Positions 39,201-44,229 of a stretch of 64,000 nt of DNA are shown here, piece after piece. The notes below the pieces were generated by a model, which saw nothing but the letters and a program-made list of their open reading frames with translations, made no database searches and was not told the DNA's origin. Within the stretch, counting starts at the first letter, position 1; every line of letters begins with the position of its first letter. The DNA lies in contig JABAKD010000026.1 of the NCBI GenBank assembly GCA_012845835.1, positions 2,963,199 through 3,027,198 on the forward strand, written 5' to 3'. Source of the stretch: Undaria pinnatifida. Taxonomy: Eukaryota; Sar; Phaeophyceae; Laminariales; Alariaceae. A program made the translations under genes and the position numbers.

Positions 39201-41009
39201 GTCGCTTTCCCCGGCATGGGAGGGCGCTGCTCTCATGTGGTGTATGTGTTCTTCACATTAAATCATTGTTTGGTTTCGACCCGTCGAGACTTGGCACATC
39301 CAGTAGCCGTAGGTTACGTCGCCTATACGGCCCCGGCACGCACACTGTTTATTAACGTACTGACTTCGAACAACTTCGAAGGCATACGCTGCGATTACGG
39401 CCTTGATTTCGATGCTCGTACAGCAAGCAGTACGGGGACTGTCACGTACGTTTACGAATTGGATTTGGGCTGTTTAGATATCAAGCAGATGTTGTTGTTG
39501 CAAGCTTAGCACGACCATCAATAAAATGTGTTTACCTCGTCAAGCGATAGCAGGATTCCCGCTTGGCAGCACTCTGAAGATAGCGACAACCCGGGATGTC
39601 TGACTCCAGCACCATCGGTAGGCGCAACAGATCGCGTCGTTTCTTCTAGCTCCTGAGGATCCGCGTGATGTTGACAACCAGTTAGTGTGCGATACATAAT
39701 GTATGACGCAAAGATCGAGGTACCTCTTACAACACGCAGCTTGCAATACTGCATTACCTGGTGCTGTGGTTTCGACGAAATTCTCGGTAAGATGTATTTT
39801 TCATGAAAAATTAATATGATACAGCAGCACTACTACCTTACTTAGCACGTATACTTCATACGTAACACACATGAATTCAGCCGCTTGGTCGGGTGGCTCT
39901 ATGATACTACTGAACAGTTGTACCTTGAGCCGGTGCCCCACGCCGTGGATTAGAAGCGGTCTATCCGCCGGGCTCGAGCACAGGAGGAGCTTCACCACGC
40001 GAAGACAGAGGGACAGAGATCCTCGTTTGACGGCAAGCCCCACGAGCGCTGCCAGCACATCTCCTTGCTGCTCATCCGATAGCTCGTGCTCGTCTCCTAG
40101 CAGCAGCTCTTCTGCTGCCGAGGTGATCGCCTCGACCACCCCATCAGGAGGATCTCTAGCCGCAGTTGCAACTCCACCTAGATCGCTGTGGGGCGTTCCC
40201 TCCGCGGGGGGCTGATTTTCTCGAGAGAGTCGGGGGTGTTCCGGCGATAAAAATAGCAACGGCGTGTTCGATATCATGGCTGGGACCTGCCTGATGAGCT
40301 TCAGGATTCCTGCAGTGTTTTTGTTCCGCCGAAGAGACCCAAGCAGGCGAAAAAACAGCAAGATGCCGATCCGAGCGCCGAGGCCCTCTTCGTCCTCCCG
40401 TTGTCGCTCGCCCCCGCTAACAGCCGCTGGCGACAGCAGCAGCTGCGCATTCGAGCATGCCGGCCGACCGTCAAACGCGCCCACTACATCCGAAGGAAGG
40501 ATCCCACCACACAGCGATCGATCTTCTTGCAGGTACTTGAATTTCGCCAGCAGTACCGTGGACAAATCCTGCAGTCGTTCAGGGAACGTTCGGACAAGTT
40601 TCAATCGCTCAAGATTTGAAAAGCAGGTCGGATCGTTGTAGCACGGAGACGACCCGCAAAAGGGGTAGCGCCCGGCTCCCACCACCATCCCGGTGCCTTG
40701 GGCGTAGTCGATGTCCCAGCACACCCCCCGTGAGAGAGTCGGGTGCGACAGGGCCAGCTTCCCACAGTGCATGCATGCATTGCCCTTGCTTTCATCGTCG
40801 TAGGATTCGATGTGGCGAAACAACGCCCGAGGAAATTCGCAAGAAGTCGGCTCCGCTGTCACTGCTATACTGATATTAGCGTGTTCGAGAACATCCGAGC
40901 AGGACGAGAAAGCGTCGCTCTCGATGGTCGACGTCTGCAGGCGTTGTCCGAGCACGCTGCGGTAGAGGGGACGGCAGCAGATAGCGGCGGGGCTTCCACC
41001 TGTCTCCAT
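42..41009 (-). CDS. Giant HERC1-like gene (RCC1, LamG-like, SPRY, UBA), 3' end off the window
   Basis: Joined exons, right to left: 41009-39837, 39652-39536, 38194-38099, 35687-35322, 34907-34686, 32970-32607, 31027-30762, 29487-29299, 28591-27419, 27106-25718, 21545-21235, 19831-19517, 15862-15604, 15321-11174, 10580-10030, 9571-9443, 8648-8480, 5522-4914 and 206-42. Every junction has GT-AG (one GC-AG) ends and matching phase. They total 12,011 nt, or 4,003 codons plus 2 nt. Domains by residue: RCC1-type repeats about 440-868, LamG/ConA-like about 2430-2760, SPRY about 3345-3508, UBA about 3619-3665. Known of the family: large HERC proteins are HECT ubiquitin ligases with RCC1 propellers, and HERC1 also carries SPRY. 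Inferred: a HERC1-like ligase or regulator whose HECT domain lies past base 1. It could instead be an RCC1/SPRY protein without HECT. Introns of 0.2-4.7 kb carry most of the window's repeats. Confidence 0.68.
549..4539. repeat. 4-kb minisatellite of a 9-bp unit (GTTGATAAT / GTTGATAGT)
   Basis: About 440 units of GTTGAT followed by AAT, AGT or variants. The array fills most of the 4.7-kb intron between giant-gene exons 18 and 19. Because 9 is a multiple of 3, long spurious frames stay open on both strands. Occasional 8-bp units (GTGATAATG) shift the phase. Higher-order structure is visible: a roughly 250-bp block at about 3668-3925 recurs almost unchanged at about 4090-4330, and a rare variant string (GATATTGATGATAATTTTGA) occurs near 1055 and near 2633. 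Confidence 0.97.
4914..5522 (-). CDS. Giant gene exon 18
   Basis: 609 nt, phase 2 to 2, acceptor CTTGCTCGCAG, donor GTGAGT. Ala-rich helices, then [20 protein letters not shown] and a Trp-containing segment [16 protein letters not shown]. No family recognised. It is separated from exon 17 by 3 kb holding the LINE relic and the C5-6T array, and from exon 19 by 4.7 kb holding the 9-bp satellite. Confidence 0.7.
5523..6473. other. Start of intron 17-18; part of a dispersed repeat
   Basis: No coding signal. AT-rich, with poly-A/T runs. Bases 6160-6245 resemble 36495-36580: both carry CTCTGGAG followed by AATACCCCAG and an A-run. This marks a dispersed repeat family of unknown type. Confidence 0.4.
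6474..6860. repeat. Polypurine tract with a tandem 145-bp duplication
   Basis: The + strand is almost pure A/G from 6474 to 6625. A segment beginning GTCATACTAGCAGACCCTAG occurs at 6627 and again at 6773, each followed by a segment ending ATATCAAGTGCA and separated by another purine run. A tandem duplication is therefore visible. It lies inside an intron of the giant gene. Confidence 0.85.
6976..7675. repeat. 700-bp array of C5-6T units
   Basis: Nearly pure pyrimidine on the + strand: runs of 5-7 C separated by single T, with rare A and TT. The transcript of the giant gene would carry the G-rich complement, (GGGGGA)n, a strong candidate for G-quadruplex formation. Long frames through it (Pro/Ser/Leu or Gly/Arg/Glu) are artefacts. 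One end lies directly against the LINE fragment. Confidence 0.97.
7684..8010 (-). mobile_element. LINE 3' fragment (end of a reverse-transcriptase ORF)
   Basis: The minus-strand frame reads ...[37 protein letters not shown] and [19 protein letters not shown]. This 'RLP-x-x-x-x-GEL-x-x-G...D/E-x-x-x-x-G-x-x-x-x-x-W-x-x-x-A' pattern is the tail that follows the RT domain in many non-LTR retrotransposons. The RT itself is absent, so the copy is 5'-truncated. The ORF runs directly into the (GGGGGA)n array, which sits where a LINE's 3' tail would be. The exact 5' limit is uncertain. Confidence 0.66.
8480..8648 (-). CDS. Giant gene exon 17: acidic linker
   Basis: 169 nt, phase 1 to 2, acceptor TGCACTCGTCAG. 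Rich in Asp, Glu and Gly ([17 protein letters not shown]). The donor GTGGCA after 8480 gives the phase exon 18 needs; an overlapping GTAGGT four bases earlier would give phase 1. No domain; acidic linkers are common in giant HERC proteins. Confidence 0.6.
8981..9154. mobile_element. MITE, family A (TAGTGGTCCC termini), without SINE insertion
   Basis: The left end TAGTGATCCCCCTAAAGTG and the right end (reverse complement TAGTGGTCCCGCCATAG) are imperfect terminal inverted repeats. The interior (TATAGTGCCTGTGAAATCGC, GGAGTAGTGCCGGTTGCC, ATTTCCGACTAT) matches the copy at 58343-58836. No coding capacity. It lies in the intron between exons 16 and 17. Confidence 0.72.
9443..9571 (-). CDS. Giant gene exon 16: third UBA helix
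   Basis: 129 nt, phase 1 to 1, acceptor CTCCCACAACAG, donor GTGTGC. It starts [20 protein letters not shown]. Joined to exon 15, the helix-MGF-helix-helix series gives a complete UBA of about 45 residues. A charged tail follows. Confidence 0.76.
10030..10580 (-). CDS. Giant gene exon 15: second half of SPRY, start of UBA
   Basis: 551 nt, phase 2 to 1, acceptor TATTTACAG. It continues SPRY as [13 protein letters not shown] and [16 protein letters not shown], the classic SPRY ending. A polar linker follows, then UBA helices 1-2: [20 protein letters not shown], with the MGF loop that contacts ubiquitin in UBA domains. The donor is GCAAGA, a GC-AG intron; this choice alone puts exon 16 in frame to complete the UBA. 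Confidence 0.86.
11174..15321 (-). CDS. Giant gene exon 14: LamG/ConA-like module and first half of SPRY
   Basis: 4,148 nt, phase 0 to 2, about residues 2081-3462, the largest exon. Helices come first. A jelly-roll region (about 2430-2760) follows, with an aromatic ASSFWVWV strand and [12 protein letters not shown], typical of laminin-G-3/ConA-like folds. A '[11 protein letters not shown]...CCGTVVGW' stretch comes next, then the SPRY start: [20 protein letters not shown] and [11 protein letters not shown]. The donor GTGAGG splits SPRY after EEMRF. SPRY domains bind partner peptides; the partner here is unknown. Confidence 0.86.
15604..15862 (-). CDS. Giant gene exon 13
   Basis: 259 nt, phase 2 to 0, acceptor CCCCTTGCGCAG, donor GTAACT. 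Helical: [19 protein letters not shown], a short Pro run, then a helix ending RSNALRAK. It joins exon 12 directly in phase across a 3.65-kb intron that holds the pentamer satellite, so no exon is needed between them. Confidence 0.74.
16998..17176. mobile_element. Remnant related to the CAGGG-end TIR element
   Basis: It contains CGGGTTTTTTCAAAG, TTTCAAAATATCACGAATCG and GGGTCGAGTCGGG. All are close to sequences inside the TIR element at 34408-34626 (TTTCAAAATATCGCGGGTCG). The pentamer array starts immediately to the right, after a short TACCC run at 17145-17166. Confidence 0.65.
17177..17987. repeat. CCCGA pentamer satellite, about 160 units
   Basis: Nearly perfect CCCGA repeats over 0.8 kb. 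One 4-bp unit near 17690 and a short variant patch near 17856-17873 are the main interruptions, which suggests recent expansion. It lies in the 3.65-kb intron between giant-gene exons 12 and 13. The frames through it (DPTRP or VGSGR repeats) are artefacts. Confidence 0.97.
18668..18790. repeat. Dispersed repeat family C, partial copy
   Basis: It contains GTCTCTGGCTCTG..GGTCAGTCACTCGAGG and, further on, CCTGATGCGTTAGAGGAGGCG, matching the first half of the copies at 24862-25072 and 35101-35297. The type of element is not clear. Confidence 0.55.
19517..19831 (-). CDS. Giant gene exon 12
   Basis: 315 nt, phase 2 to 2, acceptor GGATTTCTTCAG, donor GTGAGC. It encodes [20 protein letters not shown], an acidic stretch and a helical tail ending PQIGLIMR. 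A decayed partial copy of this exon and its acceptor lies 0.7 kb upstream at 20505-20665. Confidence 0.66.
20505..20665 (-). pseudogene. Decayed duplicate of giant-gene exon 12 (5' part and acceptor)
   Basis: Aligns with 19722-19865 over about 145 bp (for example TTCGAGCGAGTC then CCAGC..AGCACTTC.CGC). It includes the equivalent of the splice acceptor (here TTCTCCAG). An indel after the acceptor moves the copy out of the exon's frame and it soon meets a stop, so it should not be a working exon. It sits in the intron just upstream of the real exon, so it is probably a local tandem duplication. Confidence 0.62.
21235..21545 (-). CDS. Giant gene exon 11
   Basis: 311 nt, phase 0 to 2, acceptor CGTAACACAG, donor GTAAGC. 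It starts [20 protein letters not shown], a helical segment resembling the 'FL-x-D-L-x-x-G-x-G...L-x-x-W-M' pattern I associate with giant HERC-type proteins (from memory). An Arg-rich patch and another helix follow. It is separated from exon 10 by a 4.2-kb intron. Confidence 0.66.
21546..25717. other. 4.2-kb intron 10-11: repeats only
   Basis: I see no exon that fits phase 0 to 0 here. Contents: a duplicated segment (22135-22265 and 22540-22655, sharing CCTGGGACATGGG / CCTGGGCCATGGG, an A-run and GGGGTAAGGTAC / GTGTGAGGTAC), a CT/GT-rich stretch at 23450-23540, repeat family C at 24862-25072, and poly-T runs. No gene supported. Confidence 0.5.
24862..25072. repeat. Dispersed repeat family C
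   Basis: Shares with 35101-35297 the order: GTCTCTGGCT or CTCTGGCTCTG, GCACTGGTCACTCACAC.AGG, TGATGCCTTCTGA, then GGCGATAACGCCTGCCAG and a final GGGGAGA.GGGAT. The motif GGCGATAACGCC is self-complementary. It looks like a non-coding transposable element; I could not find its terminal repeats. Confidence 0.7.
25718..27106 (-). CDS. Giant gene exon 10: helical region with (Ser-Pro)n tract
   Basis: 463 codons, phase 0 to 0, acceptor GTTCTGGCAG, donor GTAAGC. Helical segments flank a basic charged linker containing a GDREKK repeat. A (TSP)/(SP)n tract is encoded by a pure 6-bp repeat at about 26030-26080, so its length may vary between individuals. The exon ends QDFPQALE. Confidence 0.75.
27419..28591 (-). 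CDS. Giant gene exon 9: helical/armadillo-like region
   Basis: 391 codons, phase 0 to 0, acceptor GCTGTCACAG, donor GTGAGC. It begins [18 protein letters not shown] and has long amphipathic helices, a low-complexity middle with repeated 'DGQPK' peptides, and a final helix [15 protein letters not shown]. Helical repeats of this kind fill the space between domains in giant HERC proteins. No catalytic motif is visible. Confidence 0.72.
29299..29487 (-). CDS. Giant gene exon 8 (63 residues, polar linker)
   Basis: Phase 0 to 0, acceptor ATCAACAG, donor GTATGG. The residues are polar and Pro/Gly/Ser-rich with no recognised domain. The exon links the propeller to the helical region. Supported by consensus sites and phase agreement on both sides. 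Confidence 0.6.
29672..29850. repeat. Dispersed repeat family D
   Basis: Matches 41930-42205: ATCGCCCTTGG, then TTGTCGACC.CGGCAGCATCCA, and downstream a TGATCGAACTCACAGCTG segment. Related pieces (CGTCAG(C/T)(T/C)GTGAGTTCGACGAATTT and GCAAGCTGCGT) also occur near 20305 and 41190. Non-coding; type unknown. Confidence 0.6.
30762..31027 (-). CDS. Giant gene exon 7: last RCC1 blade
   Basis: About 266 nt. It encodes [16 protein letters not shown] and then [15 protein letters not shown], an RCC1 core and turn. The donor GTAAGG is at phase 0. The acceptor is ambiguous: AG before 31027 pairs with phase 1, AG before 31025 with phase 0. Both follow a pyrimidine-rich stretch and keep the frame. Confidence 0.78.
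31200..31960. repeat. Tandem array of diverged units of about 130-150 bp
   Basis: Five diverged units each carry CGATCCTGGCCAGAGACGAT and CGAGGACGGT, then ATGTGGGGTACCA, a GGTGGGAATTTTCTGAA segment and TGTCGGATACGCATG. One 51-bp sub-block is duplicated at about 31302-31403. On the + strand the first part of several units reads ILARDDRGR, but other units shift frame or stop. It lies in the intron between exons 6 and 7. Confidence 0.85.
32497..32650. repeat. Three 51-bp tandem units covering the exon-6 splice donor
   Basis: The string CTCCATGCCCCAGCTGC starts at 32511, 32562 and 32613, exactly 51 bp apart. On the minus strand each unit encodes the RCC1 turn GQLGHG and is followed by a splice donor (GTAGGT/GTGAGG in units 1 and 2, GTAAGG in unit 3). 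Unit 1 is the end of exon 6; the other two lie in the intron. Reading on from unit 1 meets a stop. Confidence 0.9.
32607..32970 (-). CDS. Giant gene exon 6: RCC1 blades
   Basis: 364 nt, phase 0 to 1, acceptor TTGTGACAG. It contains [17 protein letters not shown] and [18 protein letters not shown], two RCC1 cores, and ends at the blade turn [10 protein letters not shown]. The donor is GTGAGG after 32607 (phase 1), or GTAGGT four bases earlier in the transcript (phase 0); the next exon offers an acceptor for each. The donor region is repeated three times in tandem (see the 51-bp repeat). Confidence 0.84.
33166..33590. repeat. Telomere-like and TG-rich simple repeats
   Basis: TTGGGG/TTGGG runs at 33178-33212, TGTGTTATG-type repeats at 33400-33505, then GGTTAGGGTTGGGGTTAGGA and related TTAGGG-like strings at 33515-33575. 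A shorter TTAGGG-like patch occurs at 35740-35760. All are degenerate and inside introns. No telomere function is implied. Confidence 0.7.
34408..34626. mobile_element. 219-bp TIR element (CAGGG...CCCTG ends)
   Basis: The left end CAGGGTTTTTCACGGGTCAT and the reverse complement of the right end CAGGGCTTTTCACGAGTCAT agree at 18 of 20 positions. The interior is rich in GACCCG/CGGGTC and holds no ORF of note, so this is a MITE. CAGGG ends occur in hAT and other superfamilies; no clear target duplication is visible, so the superfamily is open. It is kin to the flank of the CCCGA satellite. Confidence 0.78.
34686..34907 (-). CDS. Giant gene exon 5: RCC1 repeat (no in-frame Met needed)
   Basis: 74 residues, phase 0 to 0, acceptor CTCCGGCAG, donor GTGCGT. 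The peptide starts [16 protein letters not shown], the signature of an RCC1 blade, continues the blade opened in exon 4, and ends at [16 protein letters not shown]-type residues. An ORF caller that demands a start codon would miss this exon. Confidence 0.87.
35101..35297. repeat. Dispersed repeat family C
   Basis: Copy aligned with 24862-25072; it ends with CAGGCGATAACGCCTGCCAG and GGGGAGAAGGGAT. It stops just before the 3' end of giant-gene exon 4. Confidence 0.68.
35322..35687 (-). CDS. Giant gene exon 4: RCC1 blades
   Basis: 122 residues, phase 0 to 0, acceptor CTCTCAG, donor GTAAAA. It opens with an RCC1 strand ending LTW and closes with [17 protein letters not shown], a textbook RCC1 repeat core (V-A-C-G-x-x-H-T-x-A-L). 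Between them is a Ser/Pro-rich loop with a run of serines. RCC1 propellers bind proteins or small GTPases; which applies here is unknown. Confidence 0.82.
36188..36453. mobile_element. 266-bp TIR element (AGGGYCRTTCY ends)
   Basis: The left end reads AAGGGTCGTTCCAAACGAAC and the right end, reverse-complemented, TAGGGCCATTCTTAACGAGC. The similarity continues through CGAAAA and AGTCA.GAAT for about 40 bp. Inside, a motif close to ATTCCTGACA recurs five times. A similar end (TTAGGGCCGTTTCTAACGAA) occurs alone near 30498. Non-coding, so a MITE; target duplication not clear. Confidence 0.66.
37392..37685. mobile_element. LTR-retrotransposon fossil: one LTR plus primer-binding site
   Basis: An LTR-like segment starts TGTCATGG and ends ATACA. 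It contains a TATAAAAGG promoter-like box near 37440 and is followed directly by TGGCGTCGTCGGCAG, the form expected for a tRNA primer-binding site. No second LTR or coding part is seen, so this is an incomplete fossil. The left limit is uncertain. Its primer site resembles that of the miniature LTR element at 44452-44829. Confidence 0.45.
38099..38194 (-). CDS. Giant gene exon 3: start of the RCC1 propeller
   Basis: A 32-residue exon, phase 0 to 0. The acceptor CCCTGGCCCAG has a long pyrimidine run and the donor is GTAAGC. It ends in GGVKVIK. Joined to exon 4 ([16 protein letters not shown]) this gives the RCC1 strand pattern 'hydrophobic-x-x-V-x...AL-x-x-DG-x-L-x-W'. That match across the splice is the main reason for placing it here. 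Confidence 0.58.
39536..39652 (-). CDS. Giant gene exon 2 (39 residues)
   Basis: A short acidic/polar exon, phase 0 to phase 0, starting with peptide ELEETTRS and ending LLSLDE before a GTAAAC donor. The acceptor follows TCCTCAG. It has no domain of its own and joins the helical N-terminus to the first RCC1 strand. Supported by the open frame, both splice sites and phase. Confidence 0.5.
39837..41009 (-). CDS. Giant gene exon 1: Cys-rich then helical N-terminus
   Basis: This exon encodes residues 1-391 from the ATG at 41009-41007. The frame stays open upstream to about 41141, and an AG acceptor at 41115-41105 would also fit, so an earlier exon is possible. A cysteine cluster (Cys79, 82, 97, 118, 123, 129, with a CMHC motif) could bind zinc, but I do not recognise the fold. 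The rest is Leu-rich and helical. The donor is uncertain: GTAGTA after 39837 and GTATAC after 39855 both keep phase 0; the better-looking GTAAGG between them would shift exon 2 into a stop. Confidence 0.6.
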
Positions 41010-41384
41010 GATGCCTTCGCATGACGAGCTATAGACTATATATCCAGCGGCGTGTTGAAAGATCGTGATCGTGGAAGACAAGGACGAGCAGCGATCGAAA
41101 GATCTGAAAGATCGCGAGCAAAAAATGCACAAATAGTCCATGTGGCAGTTACATTTTTTTGTCGTTTTTTTTATAATACCTAATTTTCAAGGACGTCAGC
41201 CGTGAGTTCGACGAATTTCAGGTCAATACTCATCTTTGCAAGCTGCGTTGTTGGTACTCGTAATATACTACCAGGTACTTCGTATATGAGTGAGTTTTTA
41301 TTTGGAGCTGTCTTATTTTTTGTCCACTATAATGGTAAGTATTGGCATTTATACTTTTTTAGTTGGAGAATTTTGAGCTAGGTA

Positions 41385-41717
41385 TTTTGTTTGTTTGTTT
41401 GTTTGTTTGTTTGTTTGTTTGTTTGTTTGTTTGTTTGTTTGTTTGTTTGTTTGTTTGTTTGTTTGTTTGTTTGTTTGTTTGTTTGTTTGTTTGTTTGTTT
41501 GTTTGTTTGCTTGTTTGCTTGTTTGCTTGTTTGTTTGTTTGTTTGTTTGTTTGTTTGTTTGTTTGTTTGTTTGTTTGTTTGTTTGTTTGTTTGTTTGTTT
41601 GTTTGTTTGTTTGTTTGTTTGTTTGTTTGTTCGTTTGTTTGTTTGTTTGTTTGTTTGTTCGTTTGTTTGTTTGTTTGTTTGTTTGTTTGTTTGTTTGTTT
41701 GTTTGTTTGTTTGTTTT
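41385..41717. repeat. (GTTT)n microsatellite, about 83 units
   Basis: A 333-bp tetranucleotide run with a few C substitutions. It ends exactly at the T-run/poly-A side of a SINE copy, so it probably grew from that element's A-rich tail. Confidence 0.97.
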
Positions 41718-41718
41718 T

Positions 41719-41825
41719 CATCCTCCGGCGCATGGGGAAAAATAAAGCTTTAGCTCACCACACTTCCACGTATTTTCATACGCGTCGTGTGTCGATTTAA
41801 CTCAGTTGCTCTCGCAGCCCAACGC
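41719..41825 (-). mobile_element. SINE family S, 5'-truncated copy
   Basis: Matches the core at 58584-58715 in reverse orientation, including CATCCTCCGGCG.ATGGGG, AATAAAGCTTTAGCTCACCA and GTCGATTTAACTCAG. It stops after CCCAACGCT, about 25 bp short of the core's other end. Its A-tail side abuts the (GTTT)n array. Confidence 0.82.
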
Positions 41826-41929
41826 TTGTTTGTTGTTTCGCGTTGTTCGGTTTCAAGTTTGGTGGAGGTCGACGTTCTGTTGTATAAAAATAATAGTCGT
41901 TGTCCGTGTGCGCTGCGGAAATGGAATCG

Positions 41930-42205
41930 AAATCGCCCTTGGCAGGTTGTCCTGTCGACCCTGGCAGCATCCAGGGGGTTCTTTGGCCTATGGTCTATAT
42001 CTTCAAAGAGGAACACATCTATCAGCGCACGGCCGTCTGGAGTATCGCGCAGCTTTTAGATGGGTTTCGATCATTACTGTAAAAACATTGAAAAACGTCA
42101 GCTGTGAATACAACCGATCGAATGGTTAAAACTCAACTTTGCAAGCTGCGTGATACACCTTATCAAAAAGCTGATCGAACTCACAGCTGACGACGTTTTG
42201 AAATA
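41930..42205. repeat. Dispersed repeat family D
   Basis: Copy matching 29672-29850. It also carries AACGTCAGCTGTGAATAC, TTTGCAAGCTGCGTGATACACC and an inverted AAGCTGATCGAACTCACAGC. The first and last of these are inverted relative to each other and could be ends of a small element. Confidence 0.6.
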
Positions 42206-42239
42206 GTCGACAATTGTGTAACAGGTAAAAAAGAAGAGG

Positions 42240-42425
42240 AGACAGCCGGCGGCAGGAGATGGCGGCGGGTCTTCCACTGGTTTCTATGCCTTCGCACGGC
42301 GAGCGCTGTCGTATCCAGTGTCAATCACCGACGTGTTTGTTGAAATATCGTGTCCTTAGCGAAAAAAGGTCAAGCAGCAGTGCTCTGTATCTCTATCGAA
42401 AGATCGAAAGCAAAAAATAAAAATG
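42240..42425. repeat. Degenerate duplicate of the giant gene's 5' end
   Basis: Aligns with 40970-41125 over about 170 bp: GGCGGGGCTTCCAC / GGCGGGTCTTCCAC, ATGCCTTCGCA, GTTGAAAGATCGTG / GTTGAAATATCGTG, ATCGAAAGATC and AGCAAAAAAT. The start codon has no counterpart here. The SINE, the (GTTT)n array and family D lie between the two copies, so the region was duplicated locally and later spread apart. Confidence 0.75.
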
Positions 42426-43832
42426 CATGGAAGATAAAAAAATTGTTGATATGTGGATCCAGATCAAAATATCCAGTAATGGACTCGCACGAAAATCAGC
42501 TTCTCCAAACATGGGCCATTTCGATCGTATGAATCAGTTACAATGTGCCTACAGCATTCCTCTGCATAGTAAGACGTTACGAACGAGCGCGCGTACCCAA
42601 CCGGCGTCTTTGGTAACACACCAGCAAGGAGAGTACACTATTATTATGCTACTACAACACACAGCGTATGTACTGCGAAGTATGTACTTCGAAGTATGTG
42701 TACTACTACCGCTACTACTGTTAAGACTTATTTGTGGTGCTGTACTCTCGCTTACTTTTTTTACAAAAAAAAAGGCTACCATCAGCCGCCGGCGCACAGT
42801 CAACTAATTGTTTGTTTTTTGTCCAGATCACCTGCAACACTCTGTCCGGGGTCGAAACGCTAAATTTTGGAATCGTCGGTCGAACGAGGGTGTCCTACAA
42901 CCTGGTATTATCACGTAGTCTATATAATCTGTGACTTAGTAAGAAGGTGGTTCCCCTCATACATATACCGTCAAATGGCGCTATTCAGCCTCCCGTGAAC
43001 ATTCGACCACCTACGACGTACGTTAATGTATCAACGGTATTAATAGTACTGCAGCGCCAATTCATCGGATTGACCTCCTTTTCCCTAGATATCTATTTTA
43101 CTATGCGAGTTGCTTGCTGTGGCGGGTCCCAGCTATCTAAAAGCTCATGTTTTCGTAGAAAGGAAGGCAGGTAGGTATGACTCGTTTTTGTGGCGGGCTT
43201 TCATTCAGGAACAAGGGTACGTAGTGCAGTATAGAACCGCGTGTGTGGGGTTCGATGTCTCTAAAAAATCGAAGCACGCACATCATGATTAACTTACGAC
43301 AGCAGAACTTGCACTACACGAGCAATGTCAAGCGACCGACACCAAAAACAGACCACTAAAATAGCCACCCACGGATACGTGCAGCGACATTTTTCAAAAT
43401 AACAAACATTACCAATATACGTACTACTGTAACATTACCACTGAGTCTGGGGGGTCACTCTACCCCGCCATCCCACTCCTCCTGCAGAGTGCACATGAAC
43501 TCCTCCGGGAAGATGGACACAACGGGGGATACGTAATCTTCTCTGCACAACCGCTACCACAACCCCCCAACGCCATTGTTGCACTCCTTGTCCCCGCATT
43601 CGTCCACCGTTTCGACCACCGTTTCGACCACGACCCCCTGCTGTCATTGAACTATGATACAGGTACTGGGGTTTGTTCTGCTGGACTACGAGTACTCACA
43701 AAAGGTTAACCAATTACCTATTCAAACTATGCCTTATACATAACTGCACGCTCTCTGCCCTGGGTAAACCCCGACGTGCTCCGTCTCGGCATTGTAAGGA
43801 TGCGAGGGTCTATGATCGTACGAACTAATGCA

Positions 43833-44229
43833 TCATACGACGATTATCCCCCCCCCCCCCCGGGGGACCACCTCCACCCGCACATCTACAGGGTCGGTGG
43901 ACGGCAAGGAATCTGCCGGCAAAGGCAACGCCTCTTCTTCGGCCGCAAGACTCGAAACCAATTTCTCGCCCCCGTACAACACTTTAACCGGCCACGGCAC
44001 AATTCCCAGCCAGATCTTTAACGACTCTGCAATGGCCGTAGAAATTTCGGCAAGCTCTAGCCGCTTGATGTATTGACGTGTTCGAATATTCTCGACTGGA
44101 GTAACTTCTGTAATGGAGGAGAGTGCTGTCATCGAAGTAGGCGTGGCAGGACAATCCTCCTCCAACCCGGCGGTGTTATCGCCCCCTGATGCAGAAGCGC
44201 CCTTCTCGTTCTGCTCATCAAATTGATGC
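43833..44229 (-). CDS. Probable terminal exon
   Basis: 397 nt ending in TGA. Contains YIKRLELAEISTAIAESLKI and then WLGIVPWPVKVLYGGEKLVS, more protein-like than its surroundings. The acceptor region CTCAGAGAG offers three AGs; only the last gives the required phase. Ends in a Gly run encoded by a C-run, so the true C-terminus may differ. Confidence 0.45.

Larger units (their letters stand above)
41010..43832. other. Intergenic interval between the giant gene and the next gene
   Basis: 2.8 kb between the ATG of the giant gene and the inferred end of the neighbouring minus-strand gene. It should hold the giant gene's promoter: an ATATATAG box lies about 25 bp upstream of the ATG, on the gene's strand at 41033-41043. 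It also carries repeat family D pieces, (GTTT)n, a SINE and the 5'-end duplicate. Bases 42430-43830 show nothing convincing. Confidence 0.5.

Noticed and set aside
41359-41800. Cys/Leu/Phe/Val or Asn/Lys/Gln/Thr repeat ORFs
   Set aside because: Read from the (GTTT)n microsatellite.
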